Source of the DNA: Chryseobacterium aquifrigidense
GTDB lineage: Bacteria > Bacteroidota > Bacteroidia > Flavobacteriales > Weeksellaceae
Direction: 5' to 3'
Assembly (NCBI RefSeq): GCF_006716485.1
Contig: NZ_VFPD01000001.1
Coordinates: 2,834,008-2,898,007 of the forward strand
Length of the DNA: 64,000 nucleotides
The notes beneath the pieces are model-generated. The model was given only the letters and a program-made list of their open reading frames with translations. It made no database searches and was not told the DNA's origin. This document shows positions 42,811 to 50,678 of the stretch, in pieces. Position numbers and translations under genes: made by a program. Numbering within the stretch: position 1 is the stretch's first letter; every line of letters starts with the position of its first letter.

Positions 42811-43626
42811 ATGGAATTACATTCTGAATATAACGAGTACAGAATTTCTGTTCCTCAGGAATTTGAAAACGTATTTACTCATTTTTATTTTGCTGAAAAT
42901 TCTTCTGAATTCTCCATTACCAAAACGCTTTTACCCACTTATCAGACTATTCTGTTATTTTGTTTTGGAGAAAGTGCTACCATGTCTACCCGGGAAAAGA
43001 CCGTCATACAGATAGATAAATGTATGGTATTTGGGCCTGTGAGACAAGCTTTTGAATATACACTTCCCTCAGGATCATCTATTTTGGTTGCTAATTTTAA
43101 AGATGATGCATTTTTCAGGTTTTTCGGAAAAATATCCATTGAACAGCCGGCAAGACATCCGGATGAACTGCTGGAAGAAAACTGTTTTACAGATCTTTGG
43201 CATCAGCTTATCTCATTACATTCAACCTCCGGACAGGTAAATCATATCCTTGAATTCTGTAGACCTTATCTGCAGCACCGGGATCCTACCAGCCAGCTTT
43301 TGGGCAGTTTTGAAAATGACCTGTTAAATCCAATAAAAGTAATTGCAGAGCAAACTCAACAGACGGAAAGAAATATCCAGCGTAAGCAGAAAGAGCAGTT
43401 TGGCTATTCTTTAAAAGAACTTAACCGCTACAACCGTTTTTTAAAAGCTATAAAAATCATTGAAAAGGAAACAGAAGCACAAAATCCAGTCAAGTGGTTT
43501 ACCATTATTGATGAATGTGGATATTACGACCAGAGCCAGCTTATTCATGATTTCAGGCATTTTATCAATATTTCCCCGGCTCAGTATTTAAAATTTCAGC
43601 AGGAGATCTGTAATCCAAGATCCTGA
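42811..43626 (+). CDS. AraC-family regulator
   Basis: The 271-residue protein has an N-terminal sensing domain of about 150 residues (ILLFCFGESATMSTREKTVIQIDKCMVFGPVRQAFEYTLP) and a C-terminal AraC HTH domain (NPIKVIAEQTQQTERNIQRKQKEQFGYSLKELNRYNRFLKAIKII, then IIDECGYYDQSQLIHDFRHFINISPAQYLKFQ). It sits directly upstream of the NAD(P)H oxidoreductase gene, which it probably controls. A TACTTTTG -7 element for that gene lies between them. Confidence 0.88.
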   Translation: MELHSEYNEYRISVPQEFENVFTHFYFAENSSEFSITKTLLPTYQTILLFCFGESATMSTREKTVIQIDKCMVFGPVRQAFEYTLPSGSSILVANFKDDAFFRFFGKISIEQPARHPDELLEENCFTDLWHQLISLHSTSGQVNHILEFCRPYLQHRDPTSQLLGSFENDLLNPIKVIAEQTQQTERNIQRKQKEQFGYSLKELNRYNRFLKAIKIIEKETEAQNPVKWFTIIDECGYYDQSQLIHDFRHFINISPAQYLKFQQEICNPRS

Positions 43627-43670
43627 TAGACTGTTTCGTTTTCTTACAATTTTTGAAAGGCACGCCGCAG

Positions 43671-43678
43671 TACTTTTG
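43671..43678 (+). promoter_or_regulatory. -7 element of the NAD(P)H oxidoreductase gene
   Basis: TACTTTTG fits TAnnTTTG, 26 bp before the ATG at 43705. Confidence 0.55.
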
Positions 43679-43704
43679 TCTCATTAATCTTAACAATCAA
43701 AGCA

Positions 43705-44295
43705 ATGAGACATTTAATCATTTACGCACACCCTAACGAAAACAGTTTAAATCACAATATTTTAAACACAGTTGTTGAAACGCTCCAGTCCCATAATCAA
43801 GAAATTATCGTAAGAGATCTTTATAAAATCGGTTTTAATCCAGTGCTCTCTCTGAATGATATGCAGGGACAGCGCATGGGAAAAGTTTCGGATGATGTAA
43901 AAGCCGAACAGGAATACATTTCGTGGGCAGAGCAGATTACTTTTATCTATCCTATCTGGTGGACCGGACTTCCCGCCATGATGAAAGGATATATAGACCG
44001 TGTTTTCAGTTATGGTTTTGCCTACCGCTATGATCAGGGCGTACAGAAGGGACTTCTGAAAGATAAAAAGACGGTGATCATCAATACCCATGGAAAATCT
44101 CATGAGGAATATGAAAAAACGGGAATGGATAAAGCGTTGACACTAACCTCTGATAATGGTATTTTTATCTATTCCGGGCTGGAAATCATCAGACATTTAT
44201 TTTTTGATAAAGCAGATAAAGCGTCTTCTGAAGATCTGAAAATCTGGAAAGATCAGATTAAAAACTTATACGCTGAACATGCACTCAACTATTAA
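43705..44295 (+). CDS. NAD(P)H-dependent oxidoreductase, flavodoxin-like fold
   Basis: The 196-residue protein belongs to the KefF/MdaB/NQO-type flavodoxin-fold family that reduces quinones with FMN or FAD. The flavin phosphate loop is IYAHPNENSLNHNI at the N terminus. The key active-site segment YPIWWTGLPAMMKGYIDRVFSYGFAY is typical, followed by KTVIINTHGKS. The upstream AraC regulator on the same strand suggests inducible expression, for example by quinones or other electrophiles. Confidence 0.9.
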   Translation: MRHLIIYAHPNENSLNHNILNTVVETLQSHNQEIIVRDLYKIGFNPVLSLNDMQGQRMGKVSDDVKAEQEYISWAEQITFIYPIWWTGLPAMMKGYIDRVFSYGFAYRYDQGVQKGLLKDKKTVIINTHGKSHEEYEKTGMDKALTLTSDNGIFIYSGLEIIRHLFFDKADKASSEDLKIWKDQIKNLYAEHALNY

Positions 44296-44568
44296 TTTTT
44301 TTCTTCATAAAACTTATTTAAAAACAGAAGATTTACCTTGTACTAAAGGCTTCTTACCAACTGAATACGAAGATAACGAAATATAGTATAAATATCTTTT
44401 CTGTGTATTTTGTTCTCATCAGATTTATGGCATGAAATTAGCTTCAAAAACCGCAAGTAAAATTGTTTTGAACCATTATTTTAAGCCATTAAGATTGATG
44501 GATGGTTAAGTTTTTCTTTTAAAACAAATCTTGTTATAACCCTGCAATGCGTCTTAATGGTTTAAATA
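44296..44568. other. Intergenic region before the tyrS leader
   Basis: No gene is seen. The segment contains motifs of the AAACCATTAAGA type: AAGCCATTAAGATTGATGGATGG at about 44483-44505 (broken here as an AT-rich imperfect palindrome) and its reverse complement TCTTAATGGTTT at 44552-44563. A related copy lies near 55066. Confidence 0.45.
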
Positions 44569-44598
44569 TTGGATTCTCAGGAAATACCTGTATATTTA
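44569..44598 (+). promoter_or_regulatory. Promoter of the tyrS leader
   Basis: TTG (44569-44571), exactly 19 bp, TATATTTA (44591-44598). This is a near-consensus Bacteroidetes promoter. Transcription would begin within a few bases of the leader ATG at 44606. Confidence 0.78.
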
Positions 44599-44605
44599 CA
44601 TAACA

Positions 44606-44704
44606 ATGAAATATCTGAACAGCATATTACGTCTTCCATTCTTCAGTGAATATTACACTCCGGGCTATCGTTCGGGAAGACTTTCTATATCTGTAATCCA
44701 ATAA
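44606..44704 (+). CDS. Tyrosine-rich leader peptide of tyrS
   Basis: A 32-codon ORF (MKYLNSILRLPFFSEYY, then TPGYRSGRLSISVIQ) begins about at the transcript 5' end. It contains four Tyr codons (3, 16, 17, 21) and ends 21 bp before a terminator hairpin that precedes tyrS. Its RNA holds mutually exclusive pairings. GTCTTCC (44631-44637) matches GGAAGAC (44675-44681). TCCGGGCT (44659-44666) matches AGCCCGGA, the 5' arm of the terminator. The ORF is inferred to be a regulatory leader, not a functional protein. Translation is not shown. Confidence 0.65.
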   Translation: MKYLNSILRLPFFSEYYTPGYRSGRLSISVIQ

Positions 44705-44725
44705 AATAATCTAACGTATATATAG

Positions 44726-44755
44726 AGCCCGGACAATACCTGTCCGGGCTTTTTT
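44726..44755 (+). terminator. Attenuator terminator upstream of tyrS
   Basis: AGCCCGGACA (44726-44735) pairs perfectly with TGTCCGGGCT (44741-44750), with a 5-nt loop and six T. It lies 20 bp before the tyrS start and after the leader promoter, so transcription must pass it to express tyrS. Confidence 0.9.
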
Positions 44756-44774
44756 CATTTTAAAACTATTCAAC

Positions 44775-45974
44775 ATGATTCATCCATTACAAGAAAATGT
44801 GGCTATCATCCTGCCGGAAAACGGGCTGGAAGAAAAACTCGCTCAAGCCTCCAAAGAAAACAGAAAACTTTCTATCAAACTGGGGTTTGATCCTACGGCT
44901 CCGGATTTGCATCTGGGACATGCCGTTGTTTTAAAAAAACTGAAACAGTTTCAGGATCTGGGACATCAGATTATTATTGTTGTAGGAAGCTTTACGGCAA
45001 GAATTGGTGATCCTACCGGGAAAAACAAAGCCAGAAAACCTTTAAGTGCTGAAGATGTACAGCATAATGCCCAGACTTATATCAATCAGCTCTCCAAGGT
45101 TATTGATGTAAAAAAAACAAAAATTGTTTTTAATTCTGACTGGCTGGATGCTCTTGATTTCTCTGAGGTGATCCAGCTCCTTTCAAAAGTTACCGTCGCA
45201 CAGCTGATGCATCGAAATGATTTTAATAAAAGGTTTACAGAAAATACACCTATCGCTATGCATGAACTGGTATATCCGATTCTTCAGGGTTTTGATTCTG
45301 TAAAAATAGCATGTGATATTGAAATGGGAGGCACGGATCAGCTTTTCAACTGCACAATGGGAAGACAGCTTCAGGAAGTGCATCAAATGCCTGCTCAGAT
45401 TGTGATGTGCATGCCATTACTGAGAGGTCTTGACGGAAAAGAAAAAATGAGTAAATCCCTGAACAATATTATCGGATTGACGGACGAACCTAATGAAATG
45501 TTTGGAAAAACCATGTCTATTCCTGATGCTTTGATTGAAGAGTTTCTCAACCTTACCACCGATTTTTCTATGGAACAAAAATCAGCGCTTCTTTCCAGAA
45601 TTTCAGAAGGTGAAAACCCTATGAATATAAAAAAACTGATTGCCAAAAATATCATCAGCCAGTACCATGATCCGGCTTCGGCTGACAATGCAGAACAGTT
45701 TTTTATCAATCAGTTTCAGAATAAAAATTCTGAAGAGAAAGTGTATGAACGTGTGGCGATCTCTTCATTGAAAAGTATGGAAAACATAATTTCTCTTGTT
45801 GAACTCTGCCATCAGCTTAAAAGCGACCTCAGCAAATCAGCAATCCGGAGGTTAATTGAGAGCGGAGGAATTCAGATCAATACAATCAAAATAACGGACG
45901 CTGATGAAAAAATGGAACTGATCCCCCAAACTAAAATAAAAATAGGGAGAAGGGGCTTTTTTGAGTTAATATAA
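44775..45974 (+). CDS. tyrS: Tyrosine--tRNA ligase
   Basis: The 399-residue class I synthetase charges tRNA-Tyr. The HIGH-type motif is HLGH at residues 46-49, in KLGFDPTAPDLHLGHAVVLKKL. The tyrosine-binding region is YPILQGFDSVKIACDIEMGGTDQLFNCTMGRQLQ, and KMSKS is at 224-228. The C-terminal S4-like RNA-binding domain (LSKSAIRRLIESGGIQIN) follows. It is of the TyrZ-like, shorter-loop type. Expression is probably controlled by the attenuator immediately upstream. Confidence 0.95.
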   Translation: MIHPLQENVAIILPENGLEEKLAQASKENRKLSIKLGFDPTAPDLHLGHAVVLKKLKQFQDLGHQIIIVVGSFTARIGDPTGKNKARKPLSAEDVQHNAQTYINQLSKVIDVKKTKIVFNSDWLDALDFSEVIQLLSKVTVAQLMHRNDFNKRFTENTPIAMHELVYPILQGFDSVKIACDIEMGGTDQLFNCTMGRQLQEVHQMPAQIVMCMPLLRGLDGKEKMSKSLNNIIGLTDEPNEMFGKTMSIPDALIEEFLNLTTDFSMEQKSALLSRISEGENPMNIKKLIAKNIISQYHDPASADNAEQFFINQFQNKNSEEKVYERVAISSLKSMENIISLVELCHQLKSDLSKSAIRRLIESGGIQINTIKITDADEKMELIPQTKIKIGRRGFFELI

Positions 45975-46140
45975 GGCTGGAAGATGGAAGCTGGAGGATG
46001 GAAGTTTCTGGCGGAAGTCAAACATCTGAAGTTTTTGACAGGAATATTTTTTTTAAAAACAGTAGTTACAATAAAAAAAGCAGGAGTTCGCTACAGCACA
46101 ATAGTAACTTCCTGCCTCCTTCTCTCAGCTTCCAACCTTT
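45973..46140. repeat. Dispersed GGAAGATGGAAGC-type element, copy 2
   Basis: GGCTGGAAGATGGAAGC (45973-45989) and GGAGGATGGAAG near the left end face an inverse half (CTTCCTGCCTCC to CTCAGCTTCCAACC) about 46109-46138. Together they form a long imperfect inverted repeat after tyrS, related to the segment at 14538-14620. Confidence 0.62.
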
Positions 46141-46197
46141 AATATACGCAATAAGAAATGGGACTGAAAATTGCATTCAGGTAAGAGCGTAATTTTT

Positions 46198-46205
46198 TAT
46201 ATTTG
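46198..46205 (+). promoter_or_regulatory. -7 element abutting the GNAT start
   Basis: TATATTTG is followed after 3 nt by the ATG at 46209, so the transcript would be leaderless. Confidence 0.62.
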
Positions 46206-46208
46206 AAT

Positions 46209-46649
46209 ATGGATCTTAACCTGCATTATAAACAAGCTGACGAAACAGATATTAATTTTCTTCTTAATCTCAGAATGAAAACCATGAATCCTCATTATGA
46301 AACTTCAGGACTGTCTACTGACAGAGAGACAACTTTACAACGAGTTCTGTACCAGTTTGAAAAAGCTCATATAATTTTTTTAGATCATCAACCGATAGGG
46401 CTGTTAAAACTAGACAGAACATTTACCAACATTGAGGTTCTGCAGCTTCAGATTGATCCCTCCCAACAAGGTAAAGGACTTGGAAAAAAGATTTTGTCTG
46501 ATATCCTGGAGGAAGCTTCATTAGCAGGAAAAACAGTTTCATTAAGTGTTTTAAAAACCAATAAAGCCCAGCATCTTTATAAAAGTCTTGGTTTTAGAAT
46601 TGTGGATGAAGATCAGTATTCTTATTTTATGGAAACGGAAAGGCAATAG
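46209..46649 (+). CDS. GNAT-family N-acetyltransferase
   Basis: The 146-residue protein has the GNAT layout: LHYKQADETDINFLLNLRMKTMNPHYE, IIFLDHQPIGLLKLDRTFTNIEVLQLQIDPSQQGKGLGKKILSDIL with the acetyl-CoA loop QQGKGLGKK, and SLSVLKTNKAQHLYKSLGFRIVDEDQYSYFM. The substrate is unknown. The ATG at 46209 is preferred over an in-frame TTG at 46203 that is part of the promoter. Confidence 0.88.
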   Translation: MDLNLHYKQADETDINFLLNLRMKTMNPHYETSGLSTDRETTLQRVLYQFEKAHIIFLDHQPIGLLKLDRTFTNIEVLQLQIDPSQQGKGLGKKILSDILEEASLAGKTVSLSVLKTNKAQHLYKSLGFRIVDEDQYSYFMETERQ

Positions 46650-46709
46650 ATGTTTTTAAGTTCTGGCTAAAGTGGTTGAATGTTTCCTTTGATCAAATAA
46701 TTTGACTTT

Positions 46710-46791
46710 TGTCATTCTGACGAAGGAAGAATCTCACACATAAACAGCCATATGAGATTCTCCATTACATTTCATTCCATTCAGAATGACA
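46710..46791. repeat. Dispersed inverted element, GTCATTCTGA / TCAGAATGAC type
   Basis: GTCATTCTGA (46711-46720) with GAAGAATCTCA faces TGAGATTCTCC and TCAGAATGAC (46781-46790), making a long inverted repeat. Elements of this type are widespread in Bacteroidetes intergenic DNA. A half copy lies at 23853-23886. Confidence 0.75.
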
Positions 46792-46824
46792 CTCCGGAAA
46801 CAAGCCTTGATTATCCGTTAGCCT

Positions 46825-48336
46825 TTACTGATTGGCCATGGTCACATAGATGAGTCTTCCGCCTTCTTCCGTAGACAACAGTATTTTTTTACCATCAGTG
46901 AGTTCTACCATAGAACCTGGTGGAATTTCTTTTTGTTCTGTGATATCTTTCATTCCGGATAATCCTTGATTTACCAATACCCATTTTCCCTGATGGAATG
47001 TAAAATATCCTACAGGCATTTTATCCTGCATCGTCAGATTTTCATTTCTTATTACTTTCCTGGAAACATGCCATTTGAACAGATATTGATTATGATAGAC
47101 CATCAGTCTGTGATTTTCCGGTTTCCAGACCTCATCATCAAATTTAAAATATAAGTCTAAAACCGGTAATGTTCCCTGATGTGGTGTTCCGCAAAAGGGG
47201 CATTTTGGATTGCTCGTATTATCAAAGACATACCATTTTTCGGTACAATTCGAATGATGACAGGGTTGGATCAGATCTACAGTTTTCAGCAATGCAGCTT
47301 CCCATTCATTGGCAGTAGGACGTCTGATGGGATCATGCAGTCCGTCTATGAATGTTTTTCTGAACAATTCTGAAAGATAAGGCCCTGTAACCGTATACGG
47401 AATCTTTTGAGGATCGCCCCAGAAGGCATCCCATTTTCTGAGATGATCTGCTTTTACCTGATTGGAAGGATTTTCCGGATCTTCTACAAACAGCGCTTTT
47501 TCTCCCATGGATAAAATTTCATCTTTTTCGGAATCCAGATCCCAGATTTTTCCTCCACGAAGCGGATGTCTTCTCAGAAGATACATATAAATCAGAACAG
47601 CGAGTGCGTGCAGATCTGTTTTTTGATTGGGCAAATGTCTTCCGGGATCCTGAAGTTTCAGATGCTGGGTTTTTAAAACTTCAGGCGCAATAAAGTCTGC
47701 TGTTCCTATGACTTCCGGCGGAAAGAGCTTGGGAACAACAAGCCCGTCAATATCAATGATACAGGCAGATTTTGTTACGGGATCTACCAGAATATTATTA
47801 TAAGATAAATCGGAATGTGCCAGCCCCATCTGATGCAGCTTTTTCACTCCCCTGCTGATATTGACTGCAATCTGGAAATAGCTCAGCCAATCCCCAAGCT
47901 CCGACTGATCCAGTCTTAAAGGGTATTGCTGATTTCTGAACATGGGAGCCGTAAACCACTTCCCCACTTTATCCTGTCCCTGAATATTATCCGAACCGAC
48001 ATAGCCTTTGGCAAAATAAAATTTATTATGATAAACAGGAACTACAATTCCTGTGAGTGTATTTCTTTCAACAATATCATAAGGCCATCTGAATATTTCG
48101 TTCAGAAAGTAGTCTGAAGTATTTCCATTCTGTATGTTTTGCAGATAAGTGGAAACAATCTTTATGATTCTTTCTTTCTGTCCTTCATCCAGCGGATTAC
48201 GGTAGAAAGCGACTACATATTCTTTATCAGGCGAAAAATAAACATCTTTCACACCGCCCCGGATAGGGTTTTCATCTACATATTCATAGGATTTGGCTGT
48301 GTCCAGAACAGAAACAACCTTAATGGTCTTTTTCAT
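46825..48336 (-). CDS. Ter-associated protein kinase with zinc ribbon and FHA-like tail
   Basis: The 503-residue protein is the kinase of a TerY-P triad. The kinase domain has a glycine-poor nucleotide loop near IRGGVKDVYF, the catalytic loop AHSDLSYNN (Asp176, Asn181), the metal-binding DIDG (195-198) and IGTADFIAPE. A zinc-ribbon-like segment follows (CHHSNC and KCPFCGTPH, about 365-395). The C-terminal region (GYFTFHQGKWVLVNQGLSG, IPPGSMVELTDGKKILLS) resembles an FHA domain, a phosphothreonine reader. It is the last gene of the operon, 4 bp after the phosphatase. It probably phosphorylates other Ter components or the VWA proteins. Confidence 0.82.
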   Translation of the reverse strand: MKKTIKVVSVLDTAKSYEYVDENPIRGGVKDVYFSPDKEYVVAFYRNPLDEGQKERIIKIVSTYLQNIQNGNTSDYFLNEIFRWPYDIVERNTLTGIVVPVYHNKFYFAKGYVGSDNIQGQDKVGKWFTAPMFRNQQYPLRLDQSELGDWLSYFQIAVNISRGVKKLHQMGLAHSDLSYNNILVDPVTKSACIIDIDGLVVPKLFPPEVIGTADFIAPEVLKTQHLKLQDPGRHLPNQKTDLHALAVLIYMYLLRRHPLRGGKIWDLDSEKDEILSMGEKALFVEDPENPSNQVKADHLRKWDAFWGDPQKIPYTVTGPYLSELFRKTFIDGLHDPIRRPTANEWEAALLKTVDLIQPCHHSNCTEKWYVFDNTSNPKCPFCGTPHQGTLPVLDLYFKFDDEVWKPENHRLMVYHNQYLFKWHVSRKVIRNENLTMQDKMPVGYFTFHQGKWVLVNQGLSGMKDITEQKEIPPGSMVELTDGKKILLSTEEGGRLIYVTMANQ

Positions 48337-48340
48337 GGTA

Positions 48341-49618
48341 TTAATAGATTATTGCCAATGTACGGTCATCATGATTTCCTCTGCTCCAGAAATCGCACCA
48401 GATTAAAAGTTCTTCATCAATTTTTTCATCATTGATAAAATCTGCTTTCGTCCGGTCATCATTATTTCCGGCAAGGTCTTCAAAAAGAGTTTTCCAGCTT
48501 TCTGTGTCTTCCAGTTTATTTTCTGTGATAAATTTAGGATCATAAATACCATCCGTCATCAGAACCAGATAAGAAAAGTCCTTCACACAGGTGATCCGGA
48601 AACGGGAAGCCATTGTATCATTAAAAATTTCTTTCATGGTGATAAAGCGGGTGCCTCCGCCAAACTCACCCACATCCATCTGATTTAAGAGTTTTACTTC
48701 AGAAAAATCAGGATTGATGAGATTAATCGGGCAGTCTCCTACTCCAAAGCTAAGAATGACATACCCGAAACTAAACTTTTTAAGTAAAGTAAAAATCAGC
48801 GTAGCATGCAGATCACTTACAGACAGAGCATTTTCGGATGCCGTTTGTTCCAATGTTTGATGGACATGTAGAACACTTTCCGATAAAATATTTTTGATGT
48901 TTTGCTCAGCATCTGATCGTTCTATATCTGATGAGTCTGAAGCATACATCTGATTGATATTATTTTCAATTCCCCTTACGATCTCCTGCGAATTAAAAAA
49001 CTGACCTATCGTTGCTGTTGCCAATCTTGAACCTTCTCTTGCAACAGCTGCTGAGCCCGCTCCATCTGAAACAGAAACAATATTCCAGTCTTCTGGAAGA
49101 TTATACACAGTAAAATCATCTTCACGGAATTTCCCTTCATGGGCATGGGAACGTCCTCTTTTGGAAGCCACCACAATTTTTTTATCTGAAAAAGAACCTT
49201 TAAAAGAATCTTCTTCAGATTTATAAAAAGCTGCATTTGTATCGCTGGGAATATTTTTCCACAAATCTTTCGGATCTGCATTGACAAACATCTGTATTTT
49301 TTTTGTCTCGATATGCTTCTGATCATGAATGTGATAAAACTGAACATCCAGATGATACATATTGTTGGTAACCGGGGTTCCTGAAATGGTATTGTTTTCA
49401 AAAACAAGCCCTGTTTCCTCAAGACCGCTGATATTCCGGATTTCTATATTCGGAAAATCATCCATATCAAGGTTGAATTCATAGAACTGCTTGGCACTGG
49501 CATTTTTCAATACCCAATGAGCATCTTTGAACTCTTCTTTTTCTTTAAAAATAACAGCCTGTTCCATCGTCTTCGGCCTGGATTCATCATTTGATTTTCT
49601 GAAAAACTTGCCCATCAT
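48341..49618 (-). CDS. PP2C-type phosphatase with Ig-like N-terminal domain
   Basis: The 425-residue protein has a PP2C domain from about residue 145: RGRSHAHEGKFREDDF, the metal-binding VSVSDGAGSA (Asp185), FSFGYVILSFGVGDCP, VLMTDGIYDP and the final DDRTLAII. Before it, residues about 30-112 resemble a putative Ig (He_PIG) domain, with the signature GLVFENNTISGTPVTNNMYHLDV. No signal peptide or TM helix is seen, so it acts in the cytosol. The start overlaps the TerY2 stop by 1 bp, so translation is coupled. It is the natural antagonist of the kinase downstream. Confidence 0.83.
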   Translation of the reverse strand: MMGKFFRKSNDESRPKTMEQAVIFKEKEEFKDAHWVLKNASAKQFYEFNLDMDDFPNIEIRNISGLEETGLVFENNTISGTPVTNNMYHLDVQFYHIHDQKHIETKKIQMFVNADPKDLWKNIPSDTNAAFYKSEEDSFKGSFSDKKIVVASKRGRSHAHEGKFREDDFTVYNLPEDWNIVSVSDGAGSAAVAREGSRLATATIGQFFNSQEIVRGIENNINQMYASDSSDIERSDAEQNIKNILSESVLHVHQTLEQTASENALSVSDLHATLIFTLLKKFSFGYVILSFGVGDCPINLINPDFSEVKLLNQMDVGEFGGGTRFITMKEIFNDTMASRFRITCVKDFSYLVLMTDGIYDPKFITENKLEDTESWKTLFEDLAGNNDDRTKADFINDEKIDEELLIWCDFWSRGNHDDRTLAIIY

Positions 49619-50661
49619 TAGCCTAAAGTTCTGTTAATATCAAATCCGCCGCCGGAAAATCCGTAATAATCCGACGTTCCACACCATGGACATTTGCTGT
49701 ATCCTTCTCCTCTCAGGCAGTGAATACCTCCGCATGAACAGGTAGCTAATGCAATGGGATTGGCACAGTGCGGGCATGAAGTTCCTCCGTCCAGTTCTTC
49801 TATATTGATTTTAAGATGCGTTTTTTGGTTTGAGGAAAGTCTGTAGTAAGCTTTTTCATCAATTTTATAAGCACCGTCAAGCCTGTAGTATCTTGTAGCC
49901 ATTCCCGGTATGCTTGATTCTGCGAATGCTTTTTTAAACTTCATCAGATAAAGCTTTTCCGTTTCCTGACATTTTCCATTCAATACAACAAAATTATTAT
50001 CCGGGAATTTTTGCTCCATTTCGGGATCTACTTTCTCCAGAATAAGAGAATCAATTTTAGACAAATTAATTCCTTCTTTTTTGGCTTCTGTTACGCTCTG
50101 GCTGGTTGTTTTAATAGAATCCGTTACCCATTTGAAAAACTCTTTGTAAGAATTCTCATCAGAATTATTGAATAATAGTACATTATCTGCCAGAGAACCG
50201 AGAAGTTTATAATTGGTATTTTCCCCAATAGATACTGCAATTGTATTGGATTTCCCGTTATATTTTTGAGTCCATCTTTCAATGGCTTTGGTAGCATCAT
50301 CCGTGGGAACACCATCTGTAAACAGGAAGACGATAGGTTTCCAGTCGCCTTTTCTTTCGTACGTTGTTTTTACAATATCGCGGTCGATACAATCCATTAG
50401 TTTAATTAAACCCTGAGAAAGTGACGTACCGCTTCCAACCGGAATTTTAGGGGGATAAAAACTGATAATATCCTGCATGGGAGTAATGACTTCAGCTTCT
50501 CCCGCAAAACCAATCACGGAAATATAAACGGTTTCAAGTGAATAGGGATCTTTTTTTAATTCCCTGATAATATTGGCGATACCTTCCTGTACCTGCTCAA
50601 TAGGCACTCCTACCATAGATTCGGAGACGTCTACTAAAAAATAAATCGGCAGTCTTCTCAT
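49618..50661 (-). CDS. VWA protein with C-terminal zinc ribbon (TerY-like)
   Basis: The 347-residue protein has a VWA domain with the MIDAS motif DVSES (Asp11, Ser13, Ser15) in YFLVDVSESMVGVPI, the VFLFTDGVPTDD strand, and then about 100 residues that link to a double zinc ribbon: CPHCANPIALATCSCGGIHC and KCPWCG (about 300-335). TerY-type VWA proteins bind metal ions and are thought to assemble Ter complexes. Two such genes are adjacent; the other one lacks the ribbon. The stop overlaps the phosphatase start. Confidence 0.85.
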   Translation of the reverse strand: MRRLPIYFLVDVSESMVGVPIEQVQEGIANIIRELKKDPYSLETVYISVIGFAGEAEVITPMQDIISFYPPKIPVGSGTSLSQGLIKLMDCIDRDIVKTTYERKGDWKPIVFLFTDGVPTDDATKAIERWTQKYNGKSNTIAVSIGENTNYKLLGSLADNVLLFNNSDENSYKEFFKWVTDSIKTTSQSVTEAKKEGINLSKIDSLILEKVDPEMEQKFPDNNFVVLNGKCQETEKLYLMKFKKAFAESSIPGMATRYYRLDGAYKIDEKAYYRLSSNQKTHLKINIEELDGGTSCPHCANPIALATCSCGGIHCLRGEGYSKCPWCGTSDYYGFSGGGFDINRTLG

Positions 50662-50678
50662 GCTGTAAAGACAATTTT

